Below, piece by piece: positions 1-8,692 of a stretch of 39,765 nucleotides of DNA. The DNA is from an uncultured Lachnospiraceae bacterium (GTDB lineage: Bacteria; Bacillota; Clostridia; Lachnospirales; Lachnospiraceae): positions 1-39,765 of the forward strand of contig CAMNCY010000004.1 of assembly GCA_946534785.1 (NCBI GenBank), read 5' to 3'. Below the pieces are notes generated by a model. It had not been told where the DNA came from. It searched no databases and was given only the letters and a program-made list of their open reading frames with translations. Position 1 is the stretch's first letter. Every line of letters starts with the position of its first letter. Position numbers and translations under genes: made by a program.

Positions 1-52
1 CCCGACCTACCGCTTAGGAGGCGGTCGCTCTATCCAACTGAGCTACGCAGAC
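1..52 (-). tRNA. tRNA-Arg (anticodon CCT), 3' part cut off by window edge
   Basis: Read on the minus strand, the acceptor 5' strand GTCTGCG (52 to 46) is followed by TA and a D-arm beginning GCTCAGTTGGATAGAGC. The anticodon stem comes next, with loop CTCCTAA, so the anticodon is CCT, which reads the arginine codon AGG. The variable loop and start of the T-arm (GTCGGG) reach the window edge; the rest of the T-arm and the acceptor 3' strand lie outside. Confidence 0.93.
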
Positions 53-91
53 ACTTTATTATTACACGGTCTTTTCGGCTGTGCAGGGTTG

Positions 92-120
92 ATTATACTA
101 CGAACCTTCCGTTTTTGAAA
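92..120 (-). promoter_or_regulatory. Likely promoter of the tRNA-Arg gene
   Basis: On the minus strand there is a perfect TATAAT at 97-92. A weak -35, TTTCAA, lies at 120-115 with a 17-bp spacer. Transcription would start near 85, about 33 nt upstream of the mature tRNA 5' end, a normal length for a 5' leader removed by RNase P. It runs opposite to the promoter at 148-156. Confidence 0.5.
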
Positions 121-147
121 GATACCGGAAAGAAATTTCCCCGAAAC

Positions 148-156
148 TGTTATAAT
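148..156 (+). promoter_or_regulatory. Extended -10 promoter for the rhodanese gene
   Basis: The sequence TGTTATAAT matches the extended -10 consensus TGnTATAAT exactly. No good -35 is visible 17 bp upstream (GAAAGA), which is usual for extended -10 promoters. The start would be near 163, giving a leader of about 70 nt before the ATG at 234. Confidence 0.55.
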
Positions 157-233
157 GTAGGTGCCGGTCCCCGCTAAGCAGAAGAATGCAGGCAGACGGC
201 GGTGTCTGTAAATCGTATAACAGGGAGGTCAGG

Positions 234-554
234 ATGGGTCTTTTCGGTTTTCCCAAAAGAGAAGATGTAAACGAGGGCGTAAAGAAGTTCCATGATACGC
301 CTGGCGCGGTACTGCTGGATGTACGCACGCAGAAGGAGTATGCGCGCGGCCATATTCCGGGAAGCATCAATGTGGATGTATACCTGATCGGCAGGGTAAA
401 GGAGGCTGTCCCGGATAAGGACACGCCGGTCTTTGTATACTGCCAGAGCGGCGTTCGAAGCGCCGAGGCGGTAAAAGCCATGAAGGAGATGGGATACACG
501 AATGCCGTCAGTATCGGCGGGATCGGCAGCTACAGGGGAAGTATTGAGAAGTAG
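234..554 (+). CDS. Rhodanese-like domain protein (single domain)
   Basis: A single-domain rhodanese of 106 residues, a typical size for stand-alone cytoplasmic members. Rhodaneses carry sulfur as a persulfide on an active-site cysteine. Here the cysteine is C70 in the loop CQSGVRS (70-76), preceded by the conserved LLDVRTQKEY stretch (27-36) and GHIPGS (39-44). The reading frame extends upstream to 186, but the ATG at 234 has a clear GGGAGGTC ribosome site just before it, so I start there. The LOG-family gene begins 9 bases after the stop and is probably cotranscribed. The sulfur acceptor cannot be told from sequence. Confidence 0.9.
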   Translation: MGLFGFPKREDVNEGVKKFHDTPGAVLLDVRTQKEYARGHIPGSINVDVYLIGRVKEAVPDKDTPVFVYCQSGVRSAEAVKAMKEMGYTNAVSIGGIGSYRGSIEK

Positions 555-563
555 GACATCCGG

Positions 564-1112
564 ATGAATATTACGGTATATCTCGGGTCCGGTTTCGGAC
601 GGGGAGACATTTATATAAACGCGGCAAAGGAACTGGGCAGCTGGATCGGTTTGAACGGGCACCGGCTCATATACGGCGGCAGCAATGTCGGCCTGATGGG
701 AATTCTTGCGGAGGCGGTACTTAAGGCCGGCGGAGAAGTCATCGGGATCGAACCGGAGTTTTTGATCAAGCGCTGTGTCCAGCACGAGGGACTGACCCGG
801 CTGATCAGCGTGCCGACAATGCAGGAGAGGAAGAAACTGATGCTGGAGATGGGAGAGGTGTATGTGGCATTTCCCGGCGGCATTGGTACACTCGAGGAGT
901 TTTCGGAAGCGATCTGCAGGGAGAAACTCGGGATCAGCGACCGCAAGTGTATCCTTTATAACCTGCATGGGTACTATGAGCCAATGAAAGCAGTCTTTGA
1001 CCGTATGCTGGAGGAAGGCTTTATAACGCCGGAGGACAGGGAAAGGCTGCATTTTGCGGATACGCTGAAGGAGCTGGAAAGCTTTATCGCCTCGGAGAAC
1101 AGTATCGGATGA
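564..1112 (+). CDS. LOG family protein (TIGR00730-type nucleotide 5'-monophosphate phosphoribohydrolase)
   Basis: A 182-residue Rossmann-fold protein of the LOG ('lonely guy') family. Members cleave the N-glycosidic bond of nucleoside 5'-monophosphates, releasing ribose 5-phosphate; cytokinin nucleotides are the substrate in plants and some bacteria. The family signatures are present: YGGSNVGLMG (37-46), MQERK (86-90) and PGGIGTLEE (104-112), with the catalytic R and E. Length is normal. The bacterial housekeeping role is often purine nucleotide turnover, and nothing here points to hormone production. The last bases (ATGA) overlap the start of the next gene by 4 bp, so the two are translationally coupled. 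Confidence 0.88.
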   Translation: MNITVYLGSGFGRGDIYINAAKELGSWIGLNGHRLIYGGSNVGLMGILAEAVLKAGGEVIGIEPEFLIKRCVQHEGLTRLISVPTMQERKKLMLEMGEVYVAFPGGIGTLEEFSEAICREKLGISDRKCILYNLHGYYEPMKAVFDRMLEEGFITPEDRERLHFADTLKELESFIASENSIG

Positions 1113-2848
1113 TCAGTGTCATTCTTATCTGGGCGGGGATCTTCCTGACGGTATTCCCTGCCGGAACGGCTATCCTGGTGCTCACGGAGCGCCTTAGCGG
1201 CCGCACATCAGAGATATCATCGGTCTATACGCTGCGCGGCAGTATTGCGGCGGGGCTTTGTTTTGCTGCGGTCTATGCGCAGACGTTCAGTCTGTTCCAC
1301 GGTGTGGGAGCCGGAGCCTTCGTTCTTCTGCTGGTCCTGAACGGAGCGGCCTTCTGCTTCTTTTTCAAAGAGTGCAGGTCTCTGTTATTCCGTTCTCTGC
1401 AAGGCAGTGTGCAGGGCAGTGCGCAGGGAAAGGGCGGCCGCCTTCACATCTGTATCCGGATCGTTTCCGTATGCCTTCTGATCCTTCTTGCCGCCCTTCT
1501 GACTTCCACGGGATATATGCATTATGACAGTGACCTTTACCATGCCCAGACGATCCGCTGGATCGAAGAATACGGCGCAGTGAAGGGGCTTGCCAATCTT
1601 CACAGCCGTCTTGGCTACAACAGCGCGGCGCTTGTCCTGTCGGCACTGTATTCCTTTTTCTATATAGGCGGGCAGTCTTATCATGCAGTCAACGGGTTTC
1701 TGGCGCTGGTGCTCCTTCTGGAGAGCCTGGAGATCCGAACCCTTTTTACGGAGAGACGAAACGCTGAAGCGGCAGACTTCGGACGCCTTTCCGCCCTCTA
1801 TTATCTTTTTACGGTCTCGGACGAGATCATGGCGCCTGCGACCGACTATACGATGGCGCTGGTGACGTTCTATCTGGTCATACGGTACCTTGTCTATGCG
1901 GGGGAACGGCAGAAAGAGCCCGAAGACAGAAATGCCTTCATCCGGTTTTCCCTTCTTGCGGTGCTTGCTGTGTTCTGCGTGAGCATGAAGCTCTCCGCAG
2001 CACTCCTCCTTCTTGTCACTGTTTATCCCGTATACCTGATGATCCGGGACGGAAAAGCATCAAAGATCCCGCTGTTTCTTGTCATGGGGATCCTTGTCCT
2101 CCTTCCGTTCCTGATAAGGAACGTGATCCTGACGGGGTATCTTGCCTATCCCTTCCCGGGTATCGATCTTTTCGACGTTCCCTGGAAGGTGCCCGCCGGC
2201 GCGGCGCTTGGAGATGCGCGGGAGATCATGGTGTGGGGAAGAGGATATTCTGACCCGCGGTTATACGATCTTTCCATCCGGGCGTGGGGGCCTGCGTGGT
2301 TTTCGGCCTTATCCGGGACGGATAAGCTCTTTGTCGCGGCGGATATCGCGGCGATCCCTGTCTGCTGCCTGTGGTTTATTGCAGAGTTTCGGAAGAAGCG
2401 GGCAAGGCTGTCCCTGTTTGTGATCTGGGCGACCCTCGGCGCCTGCGTTCTTTTCTGGCTCCTGACATCGCCCCTGATCCGCTACGGCTGCGTATTCGTC
2501 TACAGCTTTGCGCTGGTAAGCGCCGGCATGATCGCCGTTCCCCTTCTGGAAAACAGGGCATTTTGGCAAAGCGCCCTGAAAGTGCTGGTGCTCCTGTTCC
2601 TTCTGTATAAAGTCCTGGCGGTCGGCCGGCAGGAGCTGCGCTTTCCCTTTGAAAAATACCTCATCACGCAGCAGGATTACGGACACTACACCGTGCGGGA
2701 ATACGAGGTGGACGGCCATACGTTTTATTACCCGGAGGGGACAGATCAGTGCGGATATGATGCTTTTCCTTCCTCCCCGACGAATCGGAGCGGCAAGATC
2801 TCACTTCTCGGAGCGGATATCGAAGACGGATTCCGCGCCCTGGACTGA
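1109..2848 (+). CDS. Polytopic membrane protein, LIC_10190/GT-C-like
   Basis: A 579-residue integral membrane protein with roughly a dozen hydrophobic segments and a short extracytoplasmic C-terminal tail. After the third or fourth membrane span it carries a conserved-looking block (about 137-165), YDSDLYHAQTIRWIEEYG followed by NLHSRLGYNSA. I associate this block with the LIC_10190 family of membrane proteins. The topology, with a large acidic loop early in the protein, resembles GT-C glycosyltransferases that use polyprenyl-linked sugars, but no activity has been shown that I know of. The start overlaps the LOG gene stop by 4 bp. Residues 98-106 contain a small direct repeat (GSVQGSAQG), probably a linker. 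Function in glycan synthesis is inference. Confidence 0.75.
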   Translation: MISVILIWAGIFLTVFPAGTAILVLTERLSGRTSEISSVYTLRGSIAAGLCFAAVYAQTFSLFHGVGAGAFVLLLVLNGAAFCFFFKECRSLLFRSLQGSVQGSAQGKGGRLHICIRIVSVCLLILLAALLTSTGYMHYDSDLYHAQTIRWIEEYGAVKGLANLHSRLGYNSAALVLSALYSFFYIGGQSYHAVNGFLALVLLLESLEIRTLFTERRNAEAADFGRLSALYYLFTVSDEIMAPATDYTMALVTFYLVIRYLVYAGERQKEPEDRNAFIRFSLLAVLAVFCVSMKLSAALLLLVTVYPVYLMIRDGKASKIPLFLVMGILVLLPFLIRNVILTGYLAYPFPGIDLFDVPWKVPAGAALGDAREIMVWGRGYSDPRLYDLSIRAWGPAWFSALSGTDKLFVAADIAAIPVCCLWFIAEFRKKRARLSLFVIWATLGACVLFWLLTSPLIRYGCVFVYSFALVSAGMIAVPLLENRAFWQSALKVLVLLFLLYKVLAVGRQELRFPFEKYLITQQDYGHYTVREYEVDGHTFYYPEGTDQCGYDAFPSSPTNRSGKISLLGADIEDGFRALD

Positions 2849-2859
2849 CTGGACAGAAG

Positions 2860-4707
2860 ATGAATATTTTAAATCTGGAACATGTAAGCAAAAAATATGT
2901 ATCAAAGGAGATCCTTACCGACGTGACGATCGGGATCGAGGATACCGACAGGATCGGTGTTGTCGGCATCAACGGCACGGGAAAATCAACGCTCCTTTCC
3001 GTCATCGCGGGCCGCGAGGAGCCGGATGAGGGCAAGGTCGTGACCAGGACCGGGCTCAGGATCTCGAGTCTTCTGCAGGAGCCTTCCTTTGACGATGAAA
3101 AAACAGTGCTGGAAAACATCGCCGACGCCGTCCGCGGCCGCGATGCGTACTGGAATACGGAAGGGGAAGTGAGCCTGATGCTGCAGCGCTTCGGGATCGA
3201 GGATACCGGCGTCTCCCCGAAGGTGCTCTCCGGCGGACAGAAGAAGCGTGCGGCGCTTGTGGCAGCTGTTCTGACGCCCTGTGACCTTTTGGTCCTGGAT
3301 GAGCCGACGAACCATCTGGACCTGGACATGATCCTCTGGCTCCAGGAATATCTCCGGAACTTCAAAGGCGCGCTGGTTCTGGTGACCCATGACCGGTATT
3401 TTCTCGACAGCGTTACGACGCAGACGATCGAGCTGGACCGGGGCAGGGCCTACCGGTATGATGGCGGATACAGTGAGTACCTTGCCATGAAGCAGGAGCG
3501 GCTGGACTATGCCCTTGCCGCGGAGCGCAAGATGGCGGCGCTTTACCGCCAGGACCTGGAATGGATGATGCGGGGCGCAAGGGCCCGTTCCACCAAGCAG
3601 AAGGCGCACATCCAGCGCTTCGAAGCCCTGCGGGACCGGGAGAAGATCATAGAAGAGCGGCAGGTGGAGCTTTCTTCCCTGCCTTCCCGTCTCGGGAACC
3701 GGGTCATTGAACTGGAGCACCTGGGGGCCGGCTACGGGGATACGCTTTTATTCCATGACTTCAGTTATCTTTTCGGAAAAACAGACAGGATCGGGATCAT
3801 CGGAAAGAATGGCTGCGGAAAGTCCACGCTCCTAAAGTGCATTGCCGGCATGATCCCGCCCTCCGAGGGGAGCGTATCGATCGGGCAGACGGTGCAGATC
3901 GGGTTCTTCAGGCAGGAGAACGAGATCCCGGACATGTCGCAGCGGGTGATCGATTACATCCGGGAGACGGCGGAATATATCCGGACTTCGGAGGGACTTG
4001 TCAGTGCGGCATCCATGTGCGAGCGGTTCCTGTTCAGCCCGGAGATGCAGTATGCTCCCGTGGGAAAGCTTTCCGGCGGCGAAAGGCGGCGCCTGTGCCT
4101 TCTGAAGGTCCTGATGGAGAATCCCAATGTCCTCATCCTGGATGAGCCGACCAATGACCTGGATATCCAGACGCTGCAGATCCTGGAGGATTACCTGGAT
4201 CATTTCGTGGGCGTCGTGATCACGGTCAGCCATGACCGGTATTTCCTGGACCGTGTCGTAACGAGGATCTTTTATTTTGAAGAAGGCGGCAGTATCGGAA
4301 GGAGCGAAGGCGGCTACAGCGATTACGCGGCGCGCTCCCAAAATGCGCCGGATGCCGGCAGGGCCGTCGAGAGCGCCCGAAAGGTAAAGGAGAGCGCAAG
4401 GGGGCAGGAGGCGCCGGATGCCGGGACGAAGGGCGATTCTTCGAAAAAGGACCGGGGCGGCTCATCCGCGCGGGTGAAAAAACGCCTTTCCTATAAGGAA
4501 CAGAAAGAGTACGATACCATCGAGGGAGAGATCGAAAAGATGGAGGAGAGGATCCGCGCGATCGATCTTGAGATGGCGGAGGTTTCTTCGGATTATACAA
4601 AGCTGCAGGCTCTTTCGGAAGAAAGAGACCTGCTGGTACGAACGGTGGACGAGAGGACGGAACGGTTCCTCGAGCTTCAGGACCTTCTGGATTCTTTTTC
4701 CGGATAA
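2860..4707 (+). CDS. ABC-F family ATPase, Uup/YfmR type
   Basis: A 615-residue soluble protein with two ABC ATPase domains and no membrane segments. ABC-F proteins bind the ribosome and relieve stalling or give antibiotic protection; they are not transporters. First domain: Walker A GINGTGKST (36-44), LSGGQ (123-127), Walker B with LDEPTNHLD (146-154). Second: GKNGCGKST (315-323), LSGGE (404-408), LDEPTNDLD (427-435). The linker helices (about 210-265) contain RGARARSTKQKA. After a low-complexity spacer (492-540) there is a C-terminal coiled coil beginning LSYKEQKEYD (543-552), the ABC_tran_CTD found in Uup. That domain supports Uup/YfmR rather than EttA or a dedicated resistance factor. The start lies 11 bp after the preceding gene; its ribosome site is weak. 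Confidence 0.92.
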   Translation: MNILNLEHVSKKYVSKEILTDVTIGIEDTDRIGVVGINGTGKSTLLSVIAGREEPDEGKVVTRTGLRISSLLQEPSFDDEKTVLENIADAVRGRDAYWNTEGEVSLMLQRFGIEDTGVSPKVLSGGQKKRAALVAAVLTPCDLLVLDEPTNHLDLDMILWLQEYLRNFKGALVLVTHDRYFLDSVTTQTIELDRGRAYRYDGGYSEYLAMKQERLDYALAAERKMAALYRQDLEWMMRGARARSTKQKAHIQRFEALRDREKIIEERQVELSSLPSRLGNRVIELEHLGAGYGDTLLFHDFSYLFGKTDRIGIIGKNGCGKSTLLKCIAGMIPPSEGSVSIGQTVQIGFFRQENEIPDMSQRVIDYIRETAEYIRTSEGLVSAASMCERFLFSPEMQYAPVGKLSGGERRRLCLLKVLMENPNVLILDEPTNDLDIQTLQILEDYLDHFVGVVITVSHDRYFLDRVVTRIFYFEEGGSIGRSEGGYSDYAARSQNAPDAGRAVESARKVKESARGQEAPDAGTKGDSSKKDRGGSSARVKKRLSYKEQKEYDTIEGEIEKMEERIRAIDLEMAEVSSDYTKLQALSEERDLLVRTVDERTERFLELQDLLDSFSG

Positions 4708-4731
4708 TCAGTAAGAGCAAGGAAGAGAATT

Positions 4732-5598
4732 ATGACAATTGGAGACAGGATAGCATCAAGACGGACGGAGCTGGGAATTTCACAGCAGGAACTTGCCGCA
4801 AAACTTCATGTGCCGAAGAAGACCCTGATCCGCTGGGAAAAGAACGCCGAAGAGCCGGGGCTGAGCATCCTCCGCATCATCTGCGCGCAGCTTCAGATGA
4901 GCATCACCGAATTCCTGGAGGAGGATGCGGTGCAGGCTGCCTGGCAGCTGAAGGACCAGCTGTTTTCCGAAGAGCATATGTATAAGCGGATCGAGACCTT
5001 TGCACGGGAGGAGGGGCTTGTGCAGACGCAGAAGGCGCTTCCCTGCATGCGGCTGTGCCATGAAGGGCAGACCCGCAAACGCAACTGGTTCTCGGATGCG
5101 AAGGTGCCGTACATCGTGCATCCCCTGATGCTCGCCTGTCATGCACATGCACTGGGGATCGGGACGGACGAAGTCCTGGCGGCCTGTCTTCTCCATGACG
5201 TTCTGGAGGACTGCGGCGCACAGCGGGACGACCTGCCGGTCTCGGACAGGGTGAAGGATGCGGTCGAGCTTCTCACCTTCCGGGAGACGGAGGGGGAGAG
5301 CAGCGAGGAAGCGCATACGCAGTATTACCGGAGGATGCGGACGGATCCCATTGCCTGCATCGTGAAGGCACTGGACCGGTGCAATAATATCTCCACGATG
5401 GCGGCGAGTTTTTCCAGGCCGCGCCTGATCGAATACATTGATGAAACGCAGAAGTATATCCTGCCGCTTCTGGACTATATCAAGACGGAGTATCCCCTGT
5501 ATTACGACGCAATCTATGTCATCAAGTACCATATCCTGAGCATCCTGGAGACACAAAAGAATATGATCATGAAGACGGCGGACGCAGGGAAGGAATGA
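4732..5598 (+). CDS. XRE-family HTH fused to an RSH-like HD hydrolase domain
   Basis: A 288-residue fusion. Residues 4-62 are a classic Cro/CI-type helix-turn-helix (GISQQELAAKLHVPKKTLIRWE), so it should bind DNA. Residues about 100-275 look like the HD domain of RelA/SpoT-type (p)ppGpp hydrolases: YIVHP with H130, LLHDVLED with H155, D156, E159 and D160, and KALDRCNN with D215 and N218. In RSH enzymes these correspond to the metal-binding His/HD/Asp set and the HDxxED signature that marks hydrolases. No synthetase domain follows. Cleavage of (p)ppGpp or a related nucleotide is therefore plausible, but the protein could instead sense the nucleotide. A good AAGGAAG site precedes the ATG. It opens a tightly packed run of genes up to 10107. 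Confidence 0.82.
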   Translation: MTIGDRIASRRTELGISQQELAAKLHVPKKTLIRWEKNAEEPGLSILRIICAQLQMSITEFLEEDAVQAAWQLKDQLFSEEHMYKRIETFAREEGLVQTQKALPCMRLCHEGQTRKRNWFSDAKVPYIVHPLMLACHAHALGIGTDEVLAACLLHDVLEDCGAQRDDLPVSDRVKDAVELLTFRETEGESSEEAHTQYYRRMRTDPIACIVKALDRCNNISTMAASFSRPRLIEYIDETQKYILPLLDYIKTEYPLYYDAIYVIKYHILSILETQKNMIMKTADAGKE

Positions 5599-5615
5599 TC
5601 CGCAGCAGGTGACAG

Positions 5616-6788
5616 ATGGGAAACTTTATCGATTATCTGGAATGGAGAGGCGACCTGTCTCTGGACAGGGACCCTTTTAACGAGGTAGACGGGCTGCTTA
5701 TGGCCTGTCTTTCCTATGTCCGGCTGGACGGGATCGTACCGGGCATCGGAGAAGGCGAGATCACGGTCTATGAAGCTTCGGAAGCGTTCTTCCGGCGGTA
5801 TTCTGCCGAGGAACTTGCAAAGGACCGGTCCTTTATTTCCGACATGCCCCGGATTCTGGAGAAAGCGGCCGAAACGGAGCGGTTCCGGGAGGTGAGGCTC
5901 CGGAATTATGTGAATGAGATCGACCCTGCAAAGGAGCTGCAGTTCAGTGCCCTGGAGGTGGTCCTGCCGGACGGGACCGTCTACATTTCGATCCGGGGAA
6001 CGGATGATACCATCGTGGGCTGGAAGGAAGACTTCAATATCAGTTTCAAGGAGGTCCCCGCGGAAAAAGAAGCGGTCCGCTACCTGAAGGAAGTCTGCCG
6101 GGACGGGACCTGTCCCATAAGGATCGGCGGCCATTCCAAAGGCGGGCATCTTGCCGTGTTCGCGGCAGCTCTGGCACCGCCTGCGATCCGCAGCAGGATC
6201 AGTGCCGTGTATGATTATGACGGTCCCGGGTTTGACGCACCGTTCCTGCAGAAAAAGAGCGTAAAGGCGCTGGATGGCATCATGCACCGGTTTGTCCCGG
6301 AATCGTCGGTCGTGGGGATCCTTCTGAAGCACCGTACACCCCCGGTCTACATCCGCAGCTCCGAAAAAGGCCCGCTGCAGCACAATGCCTTCTCCTGGCA
6401 GGTACTGGGGACCCGGTTCAGGACAGAGAAGGAACTCAGCCCGGGCGGAAAGGTATTCGATGATGCCATCAATACCTGGATCGATGAAATCGATGAGAAA
6501 GAGCGGCAGCTCTTTATCGATGATTTCTTCTCGGTCCTGGAAGCACCGGGAGCGGAGACTCTGACAGACCTGCAGAACGGAGGGATCCGGACGCTCCAGG
6601 CCATGACGAAAAAGCTCCGGGAACTCAGGCCCGCAACGCGGGAGAAAATGGAGAAGCTTCTGAAGATCCTGTTCCAGGAATGGGCAGGGCAGGCAGTAAC
6701 AAGGGCCGTTAACGCTGCGGCAGCCTATGAGGCCGCGCACGGAAAATTCAGCTTAAAGAGGAAAAAGGATGAAGACAAACTTCAATAA
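5616..6788 (+). CDS. Mbeg1-like (DUF2974) alpha/beta hydrolase
   Basis: A 390-residue cytoplasmic protein of the Mbeg1-like/DUF2974 type, a lipase-class-3-like alpha/beta hydrolase family common in Clostridia. The N-terminus GNFIDYLEWRGDL (2-14) is characteristic. YISIRGTD (123-130) corresponds to the lipase_3 oxyanion-hole strand, and GGHSKGG (171-177) is the nucleophile elbow with S174. A later D and H are needed for the triad; YDGPGFD (201-207) is a candidate region for the acid. The substrate is unknown; esterase or lipase activity is inferred from the fold only. The 3' end overlaps the next gene by 20 bp, which suggests coupled translation. Confidence 0.8.
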   Translation: MGNFIDYLEWRGDLSLDRDPFNEVDGLLMACLSYVRLDGIVPGIGEGEITVYEASEAFFRRYSAEELAKDRSFISDMPRILEKAAETERFREVRLRNYVNEIDPAKELQFSALEVVLPDGTVYISIRGTDDTIVGWKEDFNISFKEVPAEKEAVRYLKEVCRDGTCPIRIGGHSKGGHLAVFAAALAPPAIRSRISAVYDYDGPGFDAPFLQKKSVKALDGIMHRFVPESSVVGILLKHRTPPVYIRSSEKGPLQHNAFSWQVLGTRFRTEKELSPGGKVFDDAINTWIDEIDEKERQLFIDDFFSVLEAPGAETLTDLQNGGIRTLQAMTKKLRELRPATREKMEKLLKILFQEWAGQAVTRAVNAAAAYEAAHGKFSLKRKKDEDKLQ

Positions 6789-7857
6789 GGAAGACACACA
6801 GCTGCATGTCGGGATCCTGGGGTGCGGACAGATCAACCAGGCGGCGCATTTCATCGGCACCTTAAAATCGAGAAATGTCCACCTGACCGCGATCTGCGAC
6901 GTGGCCGAGGACCTTCTCGGAAAAATGGCCGCCATGTTTGAGCCGGACAGGATCTATACGGATTATGATGAAATGCTGGCCGATCCGGAGGTCGAGGCGG
7001 TGATCGTCGGCATCGGAGACCAGTTCCATATCCCCATGGCGAAAAAAGCCGTACTGGCGGGAAAACATGTTTTCGTGGAAAAGCCGATGGGCGTTTCCAT
7101 TGAGGAATGCGAAGAACTCAAGCAGCTGGCCGCCGAAAAGGGTGTCGTCCTGCAGGTCGGGCACATGAAGCGCTTTGATGAGGGACTCCAGTTCGCAAAG
7201 CAGTTCATTGAGGAAAAACTGGATACGCCCACGACCTACAAGGGATGGTACTGCGACAGCATCGGCCGCTATACGCTGACGGACAACTGGCAGCCGGTGA
7301 TCTATTCCAGCGATAAGGCAAGGAAGCCTGCCGGGAATCCGAAGGCGATCCTGGATCACTATTATCTCCTGGGGCACGGAAGCCATCTGTTCGATACGGC
7401 CCTGTACCTGATGGGCCCCATCGAAAGAGTCAGCGCCCGTTACGTCCATAAGGAAAAACAGCACTCCTGGCTGATCGACTGCGATTTTGCAAACGGTGCG
7501 ATCGGGAATCTGTCCCTGATCGTGGCGATCGCCCAGGACTGGCACGAAGGGTGCGAGGTCTACGGGACCGGCGGCACGGTCTTTGCTAAGACCTTTAATC
7601 CGTGGGAATTCCGTTCCTCCGAGGTGGACTGTTTTGATGCAAAGACGCAGTGCACCGTCCGTCCGGCAGCTTTTGACGGCCAGTTCTACCGGAGGGAGCT
7701 GGAAGGCTTTGCCGATACGATCCTGCACGGCGCTCCCCAGACCGGCGCCAATGCGGATGACGGCATGATGGTCATGCGGGCACTGATCGCGACCTATGAA
7801 TCGGTCCATAAGGACGGCGCCTGGATCAGGCTGGATGAGGTACAGGGAGGACTCTGA
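6769..7857 (+). CDS. Gfo/Idh/MocA family NAD(P)-dependent oxidoreductase
   Basis: A 362-residue cytosolic oxidoreductase of the glucose-fructose oxidoreductase/inositol dehydrogenase family, which oxidises or reduces a sugar, cyclitol or sugar acid with NAD(P). The N-terminal Rossmann motif GILGCGQINQAAH (15-27) is followed by the family signature VEKPMGVS (103-110), where EKP carries the catalytic lysine K105. The rest forms the alpha/beta substrate domain. The start sits inside the end of the preceding gene, behind GAGGAAAAAGG. The next gene, a TIM-barrel epimerase, overlaps by 1 bp. That pairing is typical of small sugar or inositol catabolic modules. The substrate cannot be set from sequence. 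Confidence 0.9.
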   Translation: MKTNFNKEDTQLHVGILGCGQINQAAHFIGTLKSRNVHLTAICDVAEDLLGKMAAMFEPDRIYTDYDEMLADPEVEAVIVGIGDQFHIPMAKKAVLAGKHVFVEKPMGVSIEECEELKQLAAEKGVVLQVGHMKRFDEGLQFAKQFIEEKLDTPTTYKGWYCDSIGRYTLTDNWQPVIYSSDKARKPAGNPKAILDHYYLLGHGSHLFDTALYLMGPIERVSARYVHKEKQHSWLIDCDFANGAIGNLSLIVAIAQDWHEGCEVYGTGGTVFAKTFNPWEFRSSEVDCFDAKTQCTVRPAAFDGQFYRRELEGFADTILHGAPQTGANADDGMMVMRALIATYESVHKDGAWIRLDEVQGGL

Positions 7858-8681
7858 TGAAGATCGGCATTTTCAGCAGGACATATGATACGAAGACGGC
7901 GGAGGAGACCTTCCGGCAGCTTTCCCGGGACGGGATCTTCCATACCCAGTTCAATTTCCAGAGCTGCGGCCTTACGCCGACACCGGACGAGGTGCCGGAG
8001 GAGGTCCTTGCATCGATCCGCCGGGCAGCGGATACATACGGGATCACGATCGATGCCCTGACCGGGACCTTCAACATGATCGATCCCGATGAAGAAGAAA
8101 GGGAAGCCGGAATCCGCCAGTTCGAAAAACAGTGCCGGTGGGCCCATGCCCTGGGGATCCCGGTGGTGACGCTCTGCACGGGCTCGAAGAATCCCCGCAG
8201 CAAGTGGGAATGGGATGATGCGAATCTTTCCGCTTCCTCCTGGGAGGACCTTCGAAGGACCACGGACCGGCTGATCCGCTTTGCCCAGGACAGCGATGTG
8301 GTGCTGGGCGTCGAAACGGAGGCCAGCAACGTGGTCTGCACGGCGGAAAAGGCAAGGCGTTTCCTGGATGAGACCGGCGATCCGCATCTTAAGATCATCA
8401 TGGACGGCGCAAACCTGTTCCATCCGGGAGAGACGGGAAGGATGCGGCAGATCCTGGAGGAAGCCTTCTCACTTCTCGGGAAGGATATCGTGATCGCCCA
8501 TGCCAAGGACCTTGCGGATTCTTATGACCTGAAATTTGTGGCAGCGGGGGAAGGCTGTCTTGATTTCCCGTATTATATTGACCTTCTGAAACAATACGGC
8601 TACGACGGAGCCCTCATCATGCACGGCCTTTCGGCGGAGCAGGTGCACAAGAGCAAAGCATTCCTGGAAGGACTGCTGTGA
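7857..8681 (+). CDS. Sugar phosphate isomerase/epimerase family protein (xylose isomerase-like TIM barrel)
   Basis: A 274-residue protein with the AP-endonuclease-2/xylose-isomerase-like TIM-barrel pattern: MKIGIFSRTY at strand 1, ALTGTFNM in the middle, then metal-ligand regions VETEAS (about 160), IMDGANLF (about 182-189) and IVIAHAKDL (about 210-218). Members such as IolE, IolI and tagatose epimerases isomerise or dehydrate sugars and cyclitols, using a divalent metal held by Glu, Asp, His and Glu. The TGATG overlap with the oxidoreductase gene points to a shared pathway in which one enzyme epimerises what the other oxidises. The exact substrate is unknown. Confidence 0.87.
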   Translation: MKIGIFSRTYDTKTAEETFRQLSRDGIFHTQFNFQSCGLTPTPDEVPEEVLASIRRAADTYGITIDALTGTFNMIDPDEEEREAGIRQFEKQCRWAHALGIPVVTLCTGSKNPRSKWEWDDANLSASSWEDLRRTTDRLIRFAQDSDVVLGVETEASNVVCTAEKARRFLDETGDPHLKIIMDGANLFHPGETGRMRQILEEAFSLLGKDIVIAHAKDLADSYDLKFVAAGEGCLDFPYYIDLLKQYGYDGALIMHGLSAEQVHKSKAFLEGLL

Positions 8682-8692
8682 GAGGAGAAGGG

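Noticed and set aside
1-233. tRNA gene end considered as an integration site for a mobile element
   Set aside because: The genes next to it are ordinary chromosomal ones, with no integrase or repeated tRNA 3' end in the window; the tRNA 3' end is outside it.
564-1112. LOG protein as evidence for cytokinin production
   Set aside because: LOG-family proteins are widespread in non-plant-associated bacteria, and no adenylate isopentenyltransferase is nearby.
2860-4707. ABC-F protein as an antibiotic resistance determinant
   Set aside because: The Uup-type linker and C-terminal coiled-coil domain point to a housekeeping ribosome factor, and no attenuator leader is visible upstream.
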